Source of the DNA: Limnoperna fortunei
Taxonomy: Eukaryota; Mollusca; Bivalvia; Mytilida; Modiolidae
Assembly (NCBI GenBank): GCA_944474755.1
Contig: OX104112.1
Location: 91,773,756 to 91,837,755, forward strand
Direction: 5' to 3'
Length of the DNA: 64,000 nt
Shown here: piece after piece, positions 48,761 to 59,655 of the stretch
Numbering within the stretch: position 1 is the stretch's first letter
How the letters are laid out: every line of letters starts with the position of its first letter
Notes under the pieces: generated by a model
The model's database searches: none
Seen by the model: the letters and a program-made list of their open reading frames with translations, nothing else
Told to the model about the DNA's origin: nothing
Translations under genes and position numbers: made by a program

Positions 48761-48930
48761 AATAGGTTCTTTCATACGTTTTTGGGAAAGACCGGTTGAT
48801 CTTTCACGAGTGATAGAAATTTTATGTCTTTTCGCGAGTGGAGCGCAGCGGAACGAGCCAAAAGATAAAAATTTCTATCACGAGTGAAAGTTTACACGGA
48901 CTTTCCCAAAAACGTATGAAAGTACCTATT
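48761..48930. mobile_element. Near-perfect palindromic MITE, 170 bp
   Basis: The outer arms ('aataggttctttcatacgtt' and 'aacgtatgaaagtacctatt') are inverse complements with one difference. They continue through 'tttgggaaag' / 'ctttcccaaa' and inner arms 'tttcacgagtgatagaaatt' / 'aatttctatcacgagtgaaa' around 'gcgagtggagcgcagcgg'. No coding capacity. A diverged half-copy is at 19730. Confidence 0.8.
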
Positions 48931-50869
48931 TCTTCCGTAAACCAACAACTTTCACATCGCTATAACATATAGACTCTCCATTGTTTTAGACTCCATTGTC
49001 TCGGACGTCCAAGCAGAACGCCGGAAACAAGAACGTCATAGAAGAACGTTGTTGTGCTTCCATAACAACGTTCTTGTTTGTGGCGTTTTGATTGGATGAC
49101 GCAGCAAGTACATATGTGTGCGCGTGAGCTCATCTGTACTGGGTCATCTGTACCAGAAATCGGCAATTTACGGAAGAATGAAAGGTATAATGAATATTTT
49201 GTTTCAAATACAAGATATTAACATTTAATATGTATTTTAACTAAAACATGTTGCGGCTCTAGTGAAAGTCACAAAAATGAATGCCCTAAATGATATTTTA
49301 AGTGGTTTATATCTACTTTAAGTAAAAAGGTTCCAGTAAATAACGATTTCGCATGTTTGGATTTAAGTTCAGAAACCCAACTGTTTCGTCACCAGTCCCT
49401 AAACTTACCTAAAAATACTTTTGACATATATTTTTGTTGTTTGTGAAAATTTGTTTGCAAAAGGTCGATGCAAAAAACTTTCTTATACACCAAATATTGA
49501 CATGTGCTGATCCAGTATATGACACACTGCGTCACTTTACGTTCGTCAATCATTCCGTAAACTTAGTTTTAAAGCAATCACGCAAAGAATCCCTTGCTGT
49601 AATGAAAACATGTGTTTGTAACAAAACGGTAGTAATATTTTGCTGCTATTCCAAAACTGCGTAGACAAACTATAGCAACAATACTGGGTATTATTTGCAA
49701 GTTAGTTAGCTTTTATCTAGAAACCACCAGTTTCTGAAACTTTATCAATCTAAATATGTAAACGTCATTTTAGTCTTAACGTTTACTGTTCGTTCTTTAA
49801 TCTTACAATCGAGAAAGAGTGATAAATCGTCAATACAAATAATGGGGAATAATGCTTCAGTTTTTTGGAGGAAACACACACATACCGTACTTGTTTTTAC
49901 GCTCCGGCACCGAGAACATAACAGGTTCCCAAATATAACCTCTGCCACACGTTATCCCCCGTGTACTTCGAGTCTGTGATCTTTGTAAACAAGGACCGAT
50001 GTGTGTAAAAATAAAGACACGAAATTCTTAATTTTATATTGTCAATTAAACACTTGATTCATAACGGGTACTGCGTTTGTAGGCGAGATTTACCGGATAT
50101 CTCTCATGGCGTCAACCAATGGTGTAGTAGAGGTGATTGTGGTTGACGTAGTATACCCAAACTCCTTTGACGTGTTTTATGGCTTCAATAACATTGAGTG
50201 AAATACGCATTCCCGATAAATCTTTACTTGACAACAAAACAAAGTTGATAAGACGGGTGTTAAGTTAGCAATGGGTTTGATATTCGATGTTAAGATACTT
50301 TACATATATACTAGTTAGGCTATGGAAGAGCAGAAAGGGTACGTGAGAGAGTGTGCAAACCCCCGAACACTGTGATCGGGGGTTATTGTAAAGGGGTGGG
50401 GGTGTAAAATCCTGACTCATTTACAAATTAAAAACACCCACAAACATCTTAAGTAAGCCATTATCAAGGATATGAAGGTCTACGTTAATAACTTGACTCA
50501 AAACACTGTATTTTAATGTGTATTGTTAAAAAAAAATCCTATTGTCCAATTGATTTATCGTATCTTGTAATAATCCTTTATTAACTTTATTATTAAGCTC
50601 TGGACATTAATCTGTTAGTTTATATAAGATATTTTTTAACTTACAATATAAAATGCATAGCAAATACCATACAATCCAAAATAAAAATATCTAACTTTGA
50701 AAACTAAGGCTTCCAAAGAACGCACTAACATACCAAACAATACACATTTTAATCTTACGCAACAAACATCCCTCTAAACAAAGTGTGTTAAATCACGTGA
50801 TGTGCAAGGGTGAGCATATCTCGCTTCGTCCTGTTACTTTTAGTAAAAATAATAGAAGAGATGCCCATG
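48931..50869. other. Intergenic DNA, nothing recognised
   Basis: Contains a local inverted pair, 'gaacgtcatagaagaacgtt' / 'aacaacgttcttg', near 49030-49075. Open frames of 67-76 codons have no recognisable domain. Confidence 0.4.
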
Positions 50870-50943
50870 ATATGACGTACTCAATATAGCTGAAATATTG
50901 CTTGCTGGACGTAAAACAATCAATCAATCAATCAATCAACATT
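50870..50943 (+). mobile_element. SINE/LINE 3' tail with (CAAT)n
   Basis: 'atagctgaaatattgcttgc' followed by 'tggacgtaaaacaatcaatc' is the end of a common molluscan retroposon type, terminating in CAAT simple repeats. A related end is at about 32415-32445. Confidence 0.6.
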
Positions 50944-52060
50944 TGTCACTATCTGTGTGACAAATACTCTAATTGTAAGTGCCAAAATAAAATTAAGCCT
51001 TAAAGTAAATGGTTTAAGTTTAACCTGTTTAAATTAATATAATAGAAACAATCGTCAATATTATTTATTTAAAGGTTGTCGTAAATTCATTAATTCAACG
51101 TATTTCCTCTAAATATTTAAATAGCCGGAAGAAATATTCATAATTAAAATGTAAACAGCAATCGAGATTTTACCCAAATGCTTTCATGAACAGATGTTTC
51201 AAAAGAAAGATCTACTTTTGCTTAATTTGTTTGGTGATTTCAGATGGCATTTCTCTTAGCTCCAAGACAAATAACATCAACCTACACAAAAAGTTGCCAG
51301 TGGATATTTGTAAAATATGCTTAATGAAATGTTTAACTATTTAAAGTAGTAAATATTACACTTCCTTATTAATATGTTGTTGTTTGTAATTTTGTTTCTT
51401 TGTTTTTACTTTACCGGATCTACACTTGCCAAATACTCCATTCTTTTTATCGACAGTCAATGTTTGTTTGTTTTTACTTTAAAGGATCTACCCTGTCCAT
51501 TTTAATTAAACAAAAAAATCATATCAAAATAATAACAAAATTAAAAATTATAAATGATCAAAAGTTGTTATCATAATCAATGACAATAATATAAAACTAA
51601 GCAAAATATAAAACTAGATGTTTAAATAAATTTATTTTAAGTTTTGAGCAGTAACATAACACTTCAAAGGATCATTTGTTATTAAAAAATATAAAATATT
51701 ATTATTTTAATATAAGAAGAACATTTTAAAAATTTTAATTGACAAATAATAAGGAAAAGCTGTAAAGATTGTCGACTTGAATTGTGATACAATATTGTGA
51801 AAAAACAGCAACGGATTTCTATCTTTTTGATATCTTTTCTTAGTTAATGGATTGTTTCTATATCTTTAAGAAAGCAGTTTTTAGATAAATGAATGGTTTT
51901 TTTTTTATTTATGAATCTCCCAAATACGCATAATTAGTGCATTTTGGTTGGCAAACAAATAGTGAAATAAGTAAAATAAATTTCAAGAAAAAACGAGTGA
52001 TTTTAATTTACTTGTTAAATATCTATTATCAAACAAATTATATCGTATGAAACCCACGTC
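50944..52060. other. Very AT-rich intergenic DNA
   Basis: The segment 'tgtttctttgtttttacttt' near 51397 is repeated at about 51460 with 'accggatctacac' / 'aaggatctaccc', a ~70-bp imperfect duplication. Nothing else is recognised. Confidence 0.45.
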
Positions 52061-52100
52061 CGGTCGCATTCGCAAAACGAGAACGCGACCGGTGGTGGGT
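52052..52100. repeat. GC-rich hairpin
   Basis: 'cccacgtccggtcgc' and 'gcgaccggtggtggg' are inverse complements (2 mismatches) around 'attcgcaaaacgagaac', immediately outside the palindromic satellite element. It stands out in a very AT-rich setting. Confidence 0.7.
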
Positions 52101-52101
52101 A

Positions 52102-52860
52102 TCCGACGATGAACAAATAATTGAGTGTATTTTTTTTTAGAGTATATAAAAGTAAAAAAAGATAATTAATATTACGACTTTCATTTCTCGTTATTACGTC
52201 TTGTTTCTCGTTATTACGACTTTCATTTCTCGTTATTACGACTTGTTTCTCGTAATTACGACTTTGATTTCTCGTTATTACGACTTGTTTCTCGTTATTA
52301 CGACTTTCATTTCTCGTTATTACGACTTGTTTCTCGTTAAAACGACTTTCAATTCTCGTTAAAACGACTATTTTCTCGTTATTACGACTTGTTTTTCGTT
52401 ATTACGACTTTCACTTCTCGTTATTACGAGGAATTAAAAAATTTCTTACTACGAAATTAGTCTCAATAGGCTTTCGTAGAGACCAATTTCGTTGTAATTT
52501 TTTTATTCCTCGCAATAACGAGAAGTGAAAGTCGTAATAACGAGAAACAAGTCGTAATAACGAGAAATCAAAGTCGTTATAACGAGAAGTGAAAGTCGTT
52601 ATAACGAGAAGTGAAGTCGTTTTAACGAGAAACAAGTCGTAATAACGAGAAATGAAAGTCGTAATAACGAGAAACAAGTCGTAATAACGAGAAATGAAAG
52701 TCGTAATTACGAGAAACAAGTCGTAATAACGAGAAATGAAAGTCGTAATAACGAGAAACAAGACGTAATAACGAGAAATGAAAGTCGTAATATTAATTAT
52801 CTTTTTTTACTTTTAGGTACTCTAAAAAAAAATACACTCAATTATTTGTTCATCGTCGGA
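52102..52860. mobile_element. 759-bp palindromic satellite element
   Basis: Outer ends TCCGACGATGAACAAATAAT and its inverse complement (ending 52860) flank a T/A-rich stretch, then a 42-bp higher-order repeat (20+22 bp, TCTCGTTATTACGAC core). The repeat runs in one orientation at 52172-52430 and in the opposite orientation at 52518-52790. The switch occurs at a core with 'cgaggaat...ttcttac...cgaaattagtctcaatag' and its imperfect complement. No coding capacity and no clear target duplication. The whole could fold into one hairpin. Confidence 0.85.
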
Positions 52861-53417
52861 CTATTTTCTCGTAATGACGACAAGTTTCTCGTTATTACGA
52901 CTTTAAATTCTCGTTATTACGACTTTCATTTCTCGTTATTACGACTTGTTTCTGGTTATTAATAATTTCATTTCTCGTTATTACGACTTTCACTTCTCGT
53001 TTTTACGACTTTCATTTCTCGTTATTTCGACTTGTTTCTCGTTATAACGACTTTTATTTCTCGTTATTACGACTTGTTTCTCGTTATAACGACTTTCACT
53101 TCTCGTTATTACGACGTTCATTTCTCGTTATTACGTCTTGTTTCTCGTTATAACGACTTTCGTTTCTCGTTATTACGACTTTTATTTCTCGTTAAAACGA
53201 CTATTTTCTCGTAATGATGACTTGTTTCTGTTTCTCGTTATTACGACTTTAAATTCTCGTTATTACGACTTTCATTTCTCGTTATTACGACTTGTTTCTG
53301 GTTATTAATAATTTCATTTCTCGTTATTACGACTTGTTTCTTGTTATTACGACTTTCACTTCTCGTTATTACGACTTTCATTTCTCGTTATTACGACTTG
53401 TTTCTCGTTATAACGAC
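52861..53417. repeat. TCTCGTTATTACGAC satellite, plus orientation
   Basis: Same alternating 20/22-bp units as the neighbouring element. A ~260-bp block (about 52861-53090, with 'ggttattaataatttcattt') is repeated at about 53209-53420 and again at about 54050-54200, a still larger duplication period. Confidence 0.85.
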
Positions 53418-53729
53418 TTTTATCTAAAATTAAGAATGTATTTAGTCAAAATCTGAAAAAATATCGATTGATACAACCTGTGTGATAAAAAACCTTGTAT
53501 CATCTATATATGTGATACAAGATGTACTTTTGTCGGAACTACTTCTTGACGTCACAATGAATGATATAACCAATGATTCGTTGAATGACTTCCATTCTAT
53601 GAATGAAATATGACGTCATAATGCGTGTGACGTTAGAGGGCTGTATTTTATAAACAAATGCTTCGTTGAATGTTAAATTTTAAATTTTAAACATTCACTT
53701 TTATTCTGCCCTTTTTAATTTTAGATAAA
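53418..53729. mobile_element. 312-bp element with perfect 15-bp TIRs, inserted in the satellite
   Basis: TTTATCTAAAATTAA at 53418-53432 is matched by TTAATTTTAGATAAA at 53715-53729. The interior contains 'tgatacaacctgtgtgat' / 'tgatacaagatg' and two TGACGTCA-like sites. It encodes nothing recognisable. It directly abuts another inverted-repeat element. Confidence 0.65.
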
Positions 53730-53732
53730 CTT

Positions 53733-53893
53733 ATTACATACATTTAAGTGTAGGTACAACTACCTGTATCACGTCTCGACAGCTGCATACATTCAGCATC
53801 ACAACTCGACGCTGCGCGTCTCGTAGTGATACGAATGTACACAACTGTCTCGACGTGATACAAGTAGTTGTACCTACACATAATGTATGTAAT
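53733..53893. mobile_element. 161-bp palindromic element
   Basis: ATTACATACATT at the left pairs with AATGTATGTAAT at the right, continuing through 'gtgtaggtacaacta' / 'tagttgtacctacac' and 'tgtatcacgtctcgaca' / 'tgtctcgacgtgataca'. The centre is 'ctcgacgctgcgcgtctcg'. It sits between the 312-bp element and resumed satellite. Confidence 0.75.
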
Positions 53894-54234
53894 GTGTATT
53901 TATTTCTCGTTATTACGACTTGTTTCTCGTTATAACGACTTTCACTTCTCGTTATTACGACGTTCATTTCTCGTTATTAGGACTTGTTTCTCGTTATAAC
54001 AGCTTTCGTTTCTCGTTATTACGACTTTTATTTCTCGTTAAAACGACTATTTTCTCGTAATGACGACTTGTTTCTCGTTATTACGACTTTAAATTCTCGT
54101 TATTACGACTTTCATTTCTCGTTCTTACGACTTGTTTCTGGTTATTAATAATTTCATTTCTCGTTATTACGACTTGTTTCTCGTTATTACGACTTTCACT
54201 TCTCGTTATTACGACTTTCACTTCTCGTCATTAC
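53894..54234. repeat. TCTCGTTATTACGAC satellite, plus orientation, resumed
   Basis: Continues the array interrupted at 53418; unit order matches 53090-53340. Confidence 0.85.
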
Positions 54235-54328
54235 GAGGAATAAAAAAATTTCTTACAACGAAATTGGTCTCAATAGAACGAAAGCCTATTGAGACCAATT
54301 TCGTTGTAAGAAATTTTTTTATTCCTCG
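54235..54328. repeat. Hairpin core where the satellite reverses orientation
   Basis: Arms of about 42 bp ('gaggaataaaaaaatttctt', 'acaacgaaattggtctcaat' and their inverse) are perfectly complementary around 'agaacgaaagcc'. Similar but less perfect cores are at 52430-52517, and a half core is at 58998-59063. Confidence 0.85.
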
Positions 54329-54885
54329 TAATAACGAGAAGTGAAAGTCGTAATAACGAGAAACAAGTCGTAAAAACGAGAAAATAGTCGTTTTAAGGAG
54401 AAATGAAAGTCGTAATAACGAGAAATGAAAGTCGTAATAACGAGAAATGAAAGTCGTTATAACGAGAAAAAAGTCGTTATAACGAGAAACAAGTCGTTAT
54501 AACGAGAAATCAAAGTCGTAATAACGAGAAATCAAAGTCGTAATAAAGAGTAGTGAAAGTCGTTATAACGAGAAGTGAAAGTCGTTTTAACGAGAAACAA
54601 GTCGTAATAACGAGAAAATAGTCGTAATAACGAGAAACAAGACGTAATAACGAGAAAATAGTCGTAATAACGAGAAATGAAAGTCGTAATAACGAGAAAC
54701 AATTCGTAATAACGAGAAATAGTCGTTTAAACGAGAAATAAAAGTCGCAATAACGAGAAACGAAAGTCGTTATAACGAGAAACAAGTCGTAATAACGAGA
54801 AATGAAAGTCGTAATAACGAGAAAAGCAAGTCGTTATAACGAGAAACAAGTCGTTATAACTAGAAAATAGTCGTAATATTGAGAA
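54329..54885. repeat. Satellite in reverse orientation (arm facing the 54.9-58.5 kb loop)
   Basis: Units read 'gtcgtaataacgagaaa' with spacers 'caa' and 'tgaaa'. At its inner end lies 'gagaaataaagcactataaa', whose inverse complement ('tttatagtgctttattttt') occurs at the start of the array at 58555. The two arrays are therefore inverted arms around a common loop. Confidence 0.8.
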
Positions 54886-54894
54886 ATAAAGCAC

Positions 54895-55510
54895 TATAAA
54901 TAAAGAGCCTTAACTCTTTTAGAATTTGAGGAACAAAATACCCTGAAAATATGCACAAAAAAAACATACCAAGTTTCATAAAATTCCATACAATAGTTCC
55001 AGAAGAGTTGCGATAAAAATAAGAAAGTTAGAATTTTCAGCAAATTTCTTAGTTCAAACGGCAATAACTCCCACAAAAATTTAAGGTGTGCTTACTACTA
55101 GTATATACCATGTTTCATAAAATTCCATACAGTAGTTTCAGAGGAGTTTCGCTGACAAGGTGATAAGTGATGATTTTCAGCAAATTTCTAAATTCAAAGG
55201 GAAATTACTCTGATGATCAAAATACCCCTACAATATGCACAACTAAATATAGTGTACTAACTATATACCAAGCTTCGTAAAATTCCCTACCATAGTTTCA
55301 GAGGAGTTGCGCTGACAAAGTGATGAATAGGTATTATCATCAAATTCGTTAGTTTAAAAGGCCATAACTCCCACAACAAAATAAAAAAAAACATTCCATG
55401 GTAATATGCACAACTAAATATGATGTACTAGCTAAATACCAAGTTTCGTTGAAATCCGGTAAATAGGTAGTTTTAGAGGAGTTGAACTGACAAATTACGG
55501 AAGGGCGGAC
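54895..55510. repeat. ~150-bp tandem repeat, four diverged units
   Basis: Each unit contains 'accaagtttcataaaattcc' followed by 'atacaatagtt.cagaggagtt' (about 54969, 55108, 55268, 55438), and 'ggcaataactcccacaa' variants. The last unit runs into 'aagggcggacacgatt'. It is probably the inside of an unclassified bivalve repeat like that at 20271. Confidence 0.7.
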
Positions 55511-55515
55511 ACGAT

Positions 55516-55770
55516 TATAGATTATTTACGTTTTTTGGAACGAGATGCGTTTTCTCGTCAATATCTCATCGAAAGGCGACAGCCCTGAGATGAGATGACG
55601 AGAAAATGCATCCAGTTTCATAAAACGTAAATAATCTGTTTATCGCTGTTTTGTAACATTGTGACATCACAGTATTTACTTAACGACGTCTTGACAGCGA
55701 GCTGAGATGGGCCCATCTCACGCTAGTAGAATGAGATGGAATAATACCGCACACAAAGATCAAAGAAAAA
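55516..55770. mobile_element. Palindromic MITE, copy 2
   Basis: Same orientation and extent as the copy at 18470, sharing 'gattatttacg', 'gcgacagccctgagatgaga', 'tctgtt.atcgctgttttgta', 'cgacgtcttgacagcgagct' and 'cgcacacaaagatcaaag'. The 26-bp palindrome of copy 1 is degraded here. Confidence 0.75.
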
Positions 55771-57407
55771 AAAGCGATAAAAAATTAATATGTCTCCCTA
55801 CCGAAGTGGGATGAGAAATGATTATTTGCCATAGTTCTTAACATAAACTGGACCGACTGTTTCATCCGGGCAATTTCAAACACGAAAACGCTAAATGTGT
55901 GATAAACTATTGAATAGCTGTACCGTACGTGAAAGATTGGCTGCATTTAATTTCGCGTTTTTCGCCCCTCAAAAGACAAAAAACATGATATTATTTAATA
56001 TTTTTTATGAACATCAATGTTAAGTAATGGCATCCTTAATGATGCAATATGTTACATTTTATTTTTTTTTAAGATTGAAACAAACTTTCTGAGAGTGTTG
56101 CAAAACAATTCATATTCTACTACTGCTTCATAGTTCAATGATTAAAAGGTATATATCTGGTAAAAATTAGCCAAACAAAACAAAAACATATAAGCTTGAT
56201 CAGTTCATTATGAATATGTACAGGTGCCGAAAACTGAAATTTCAGTGAATTTTCAAAGTTCAAAGGGTCATAACTCTCATAAACATTTGCGATGAAAACT
56301 TACCGTAAACTTGATCTGTAACTTATCATGCTAGACTCGCATAACAAAAATCGGATCATTATCTTCATGCGCTTAGAAAAAATACGGAAAACTGAGGTTT
56401 GACTTACGGAAGCACCCACGGACAGAGTACAAACCTAAAAGTCAACATCGCTTTACCGTGTAGTAAAAATAACTATTCCAGGTTTTTTTCAAGAGACGTC
56501 CGGCTTTTGTTAAATAAATGTCCTGTTTTTTTCATAAATATATATTTTTTTCAAAATGCGGATTATTGAGGCTTAACGGGCACAAGGACGAACACTCCTT
56601 TTTACAATTTACCTCTGCTCTAAAATGATCATATTTTACGGGGGATTACATTGGAGTAATCTGGAATTGAACTCTTAAACACCTTTTTCTTGAAATTAAG
56701 GTAATAATGAAATATTATTTATATACACATGATGCAGGAACTTCTTTAACCCGAATCGTTTGCACGCAATACGTTTAAATACATGTATATCGAATCGGAC
56801 GAGTAATTGTTGCTTAAAATTACATATTAATTTCTGCAAAAACCACTGCCTTTATTTCTTCATAATTTCGGAAAAAGAACCAAGACTCCTCTTGAAAAAG
56901 TCAGGATAAGTTTTTTCCCTTTGAAAAAGAAACGGATATCGACGTGTATTTTTAAGTGATTATAGGTGCCATTTGTCATGTTTGTCTATTTAAGCGCATC
57001 TGACCTTGGTTTCATAAAACATCTTAACTTTGAATTTTTCCTCAAATTTGAGAGTTTCGTCAAATTAATGTAGGAATTCTTAAGGATAATTGGAGTTGGA
57101 GGAAATCATCCTCAAAATTAAGATGTTTTACAAAACCGGGCACTGATATTAGATAATATTGTATAGCAAAACGATATTAACTTTCGAAACTAACAAAATT
57201 TAAGCATAAAATTAATTGCCATATTGCGTTAATGCAACATTTATACAACATTTGTGGTATGAGCTTGTGGCGCCTTTGCTCCAAAACAGTATTATTTTCC
57301 CATGATAATTAATGCTTTGCTATACAATAAAAGGGTTTTGCTTGAAATTTGGAAATATTATCCCTCATAGAGTATAGTTATTGCACTTTCAAGTTCTGGC
57401 AATGAGA
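55771..57407. other. Loop DNA with small palindromes
   Basis: At 57008-57140, 'ggtttcataaaacatcttaa' pairs with 'ttaagatgttttacaaaacc', a MITE-like palindrome. At about 57163-57325, 'aatattgtatagcaaaa' pairs with 'tttgctatacaat'. About 56240-56450 resembles the end of a repeat unit like those at 54895. No gene is recognised. Confidence 0.5.
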
Positions 57408-58503
57408 AGTTCTATTAGTTTAAACATATTTTATTTGTAAATTGTACAAAATGGATTGGACACAAGTAAATGCATACTTAGGACGTCCTCTCCGTAATAC
57501 AGAAATATACATTAAAGCATAACACAGGGTACAAGAACGAGCATTAAATAATATTTTGTGGTTAACACAAGTTTAGAAGGTGAAAGAAGGGGAAAGTGCT
57601 GACTTATGTTGGTCTATCAAAGAAAACAATTAAGTTATATCAAATCGTTCGGATCTCTTTATGAAATCAAATACTTCTCTGAATATAAGAATATTTTCAT
57701 CGTAAGAAAGATTCAAATCTCATTGCGTAAGTATTGCAACACTTATAGGATTTTGAAGCCAGTTTAATTTATTTACAAGTTGAGGTATATGATGACGATA
57801 TAGAGGACACACTACAAAATAATGATTTGCATCTTCTATTGGAAATCCACATCTACAAGAGGGATTTGGTACAAGATTTGCTTTATGCAAGTCGTTGTTT
57901 AGAAACGAAGCGGAACATCTTAACTTAGTGAGAATAATATTAAACTTCCGTGGGCCATAAGAAAAATGTCTTGTCACGTTACCGTTAGTCAATCCTGACG
58001 CTTTTAAGGCATTCTTGAACGCTCCTATTGTAGGTGAGTTTCGAATAGAAAGTTCAAGATTGTTCCAATGTCTAATAGTATTCGGAATGAAAGAGTTGTT
58101 TGTTACTGATAGTCTACAAAAAGGAAGTACTATATCTTCACCATTACGTAGTGGATAAGCACTTAGACTTTGAACTTTTGGAGGTATGAGATTATTCAAA
58201 TAATTAGGAGTCTCATGGTTTTGTATTTTATAAAATAAATTAAGACGCCGTTTGAGTCTTCTATCAGCCAATGTTTCCCAACCTATTTCATGATACAATA
58301 TATCTAGTTTGGTAAACAAAGGCAGTCCAGTTACAATTCGAGCGGCTTCTATGTGTAGTTCTATTAAGGAGATTCATGCAGTATCCCTTGATTACATTGA
58401 AACGTAAAGGCATCTTTTCGGCTTTCATTTTATTGACAACATCCTCTTCTTTCACTAAATCTTCTACGAGATCCCAATACTCTGTCTCCCGATCGCCGTT
58501 CAT
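57378..58503 (-). pseudogene. Small open frame interrupted by the LINE
   Basis: On the minus strand an ATG at 58503-58501 opens a charged, non-repetitive frame (MNGDRETEYWDLVEDLV, KMPLRFNVIKG, YCMNLL) that reaches the LINE insertion site after 46 codons. With one target duplication removed, the frame goes on for about a dozen codons beyond the LINE and stops at 57378. Its start lies just inside the inner end of the satellite arm at 58555. It may be an exon of a host gene or a protein of the foldback-like element. No family is recognised, and coding status is uncertain. Confidence 0.3.
57418..58356 (-). pseudogene. 5'-truncated LINE with perfect 10-bp target duplication
   Basis: AGTTCTATTA occurs at 57408-57417 and 58357-58366, flanking a 939-bp minus-strand LINE end. 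It starts within LHIEAARIVTGLPLFTKLDI (a 1-base reading-frame change lies near 58320). It continues with RHWNNLELSIRNSPTIGAF and ends in a zinc-knuckle-like CRCGFPIEDANHYFVVC and a 3' UTR. The 199-codon frame 57720-58319 is largely intact, so insertion is relatively recent. The family resembles other mussel LINEs with this C-terminal motif; the clade is not certain. Confidence 0.85.
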
Positions 58504-58554
58504 TTTTTTGATACCTTTTGTATAGAAACGATGGTATTTATAGTGCTTTATTTT

Positions 58555-59063
58555 TCGTTATTACGACTATCATTTCTCGTTATAACGACTATTTTCTCGT
58601 TATAGCGACTTTCCTTTCTCGTTATTACGACTATCATTTCTCGTTATAACGACTATTTTCTCGTTATAACGACTTTCCTTTCTCGTTATTACGACTTGTT
58701 TCTCGTTATTATGACTTTCATTTCTCATTATTACGACTTTTTTCTCGTTATTACGACTTTCATTTCTCGTTATTACGACTTGTTTCTCGTTAAAACGACT
58801 TTCACTTCTCGTTATAACGACTTTCACTTCTCGTTATTACGACTTTGATTTCTCGTTATTAAGACTTTGATTTCTCGTTATAACGACTTGTTTCTCGTTA
58901 TTACGACTTTCATTTCTCGTTATTACGACTTTCATTTCTCGTTAAAACGACTATTTTCTCGTAATTACGACTTGTTTCTCGTTATTACGACTTTCACTTC
59001 TCGTTATTACGAGGAATAAAAAAAAATTCTTACAACGAAATTGGTCTCAATAGGCTTTCGTAC
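58555..59063. repeat. TCTCGTTATTACGAC satellite arm with half hairpin core
   Basis: Plus-orientation array that ends in 'gaggaataaaaaaaaattct', 'tacaacgaaattggtctcaa' and 'taggctttcgt', i.e. one half of the core seen complete at 54235. After it, 'aataggctttcgt' is repeated once (59068-59080). With 54329-54885 it forms inverted arms around a 3.7-kb loop. Confidence 0.8.
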
Positions 59064-59080
59064 AATAGGCTTTCGTCAAA

Positions 59081-59655
59081 TTTATTATTGAAATATTCGA
59101 AAAAAAATAACACTGTCAACCTTTCTTATATACCTCTGTAGTATTTTGACATATAGCCAAAATTCTTCATGCAAATTTAAAATTAACAACATTAACGACT
59201 GGATGTTTGTTTCACCATATTCAGTAAAATGACCAAGGTAATATACAATGTTTACTTCTTGTCAGTGATTTACAGTTTTGTTTCTATTAAATGTTAAAGA
59301 AAACTCGTTAAATGAATACAATAATGTTAATAAATGTATCACCAAAGATGTTGTTCACCTACACATAAATATCACCACACATGACGGGTGTAAAATACAA
59401 ACGTCTAACGTTTCTCTGACACGACACTTAAGGTGAAATTTTATATGGTTTTAAACAGTTTGTATAACCTACAGTGACTTATTCTTGCTCGTAAACTACA
59501 AGGAAAATACAGAAAATTTTATAATTGTAAGAACTGTAAGAATGTGTCGTTCATAAGAGATAAGAGTCATTATTATTATTAACAATCTAATACTTCCACC
59601 ATATCAATACATTTCAGACAATAGTTTATTTTAAGTTTAAACAATTAGGGGTTAG
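59081..59655. other. AT-rich intergenic DNA, nothing recognised
   Basis: No coding or repeat signal seen. Confidence 0.4.

Noticed and set aside
52102..52860. Target-site duplication of the 759-bp palindromic element
   Set aside because: The flanking bases (left '...ggta', right 'ctat...') show no convincing duplication.
54278..59063. A target-site duplication for the second foldback-like element
   Set aside because: Left flank 'ctcaataga' and right flank 'acaataggc' do not match base for base, so I do not claim one.
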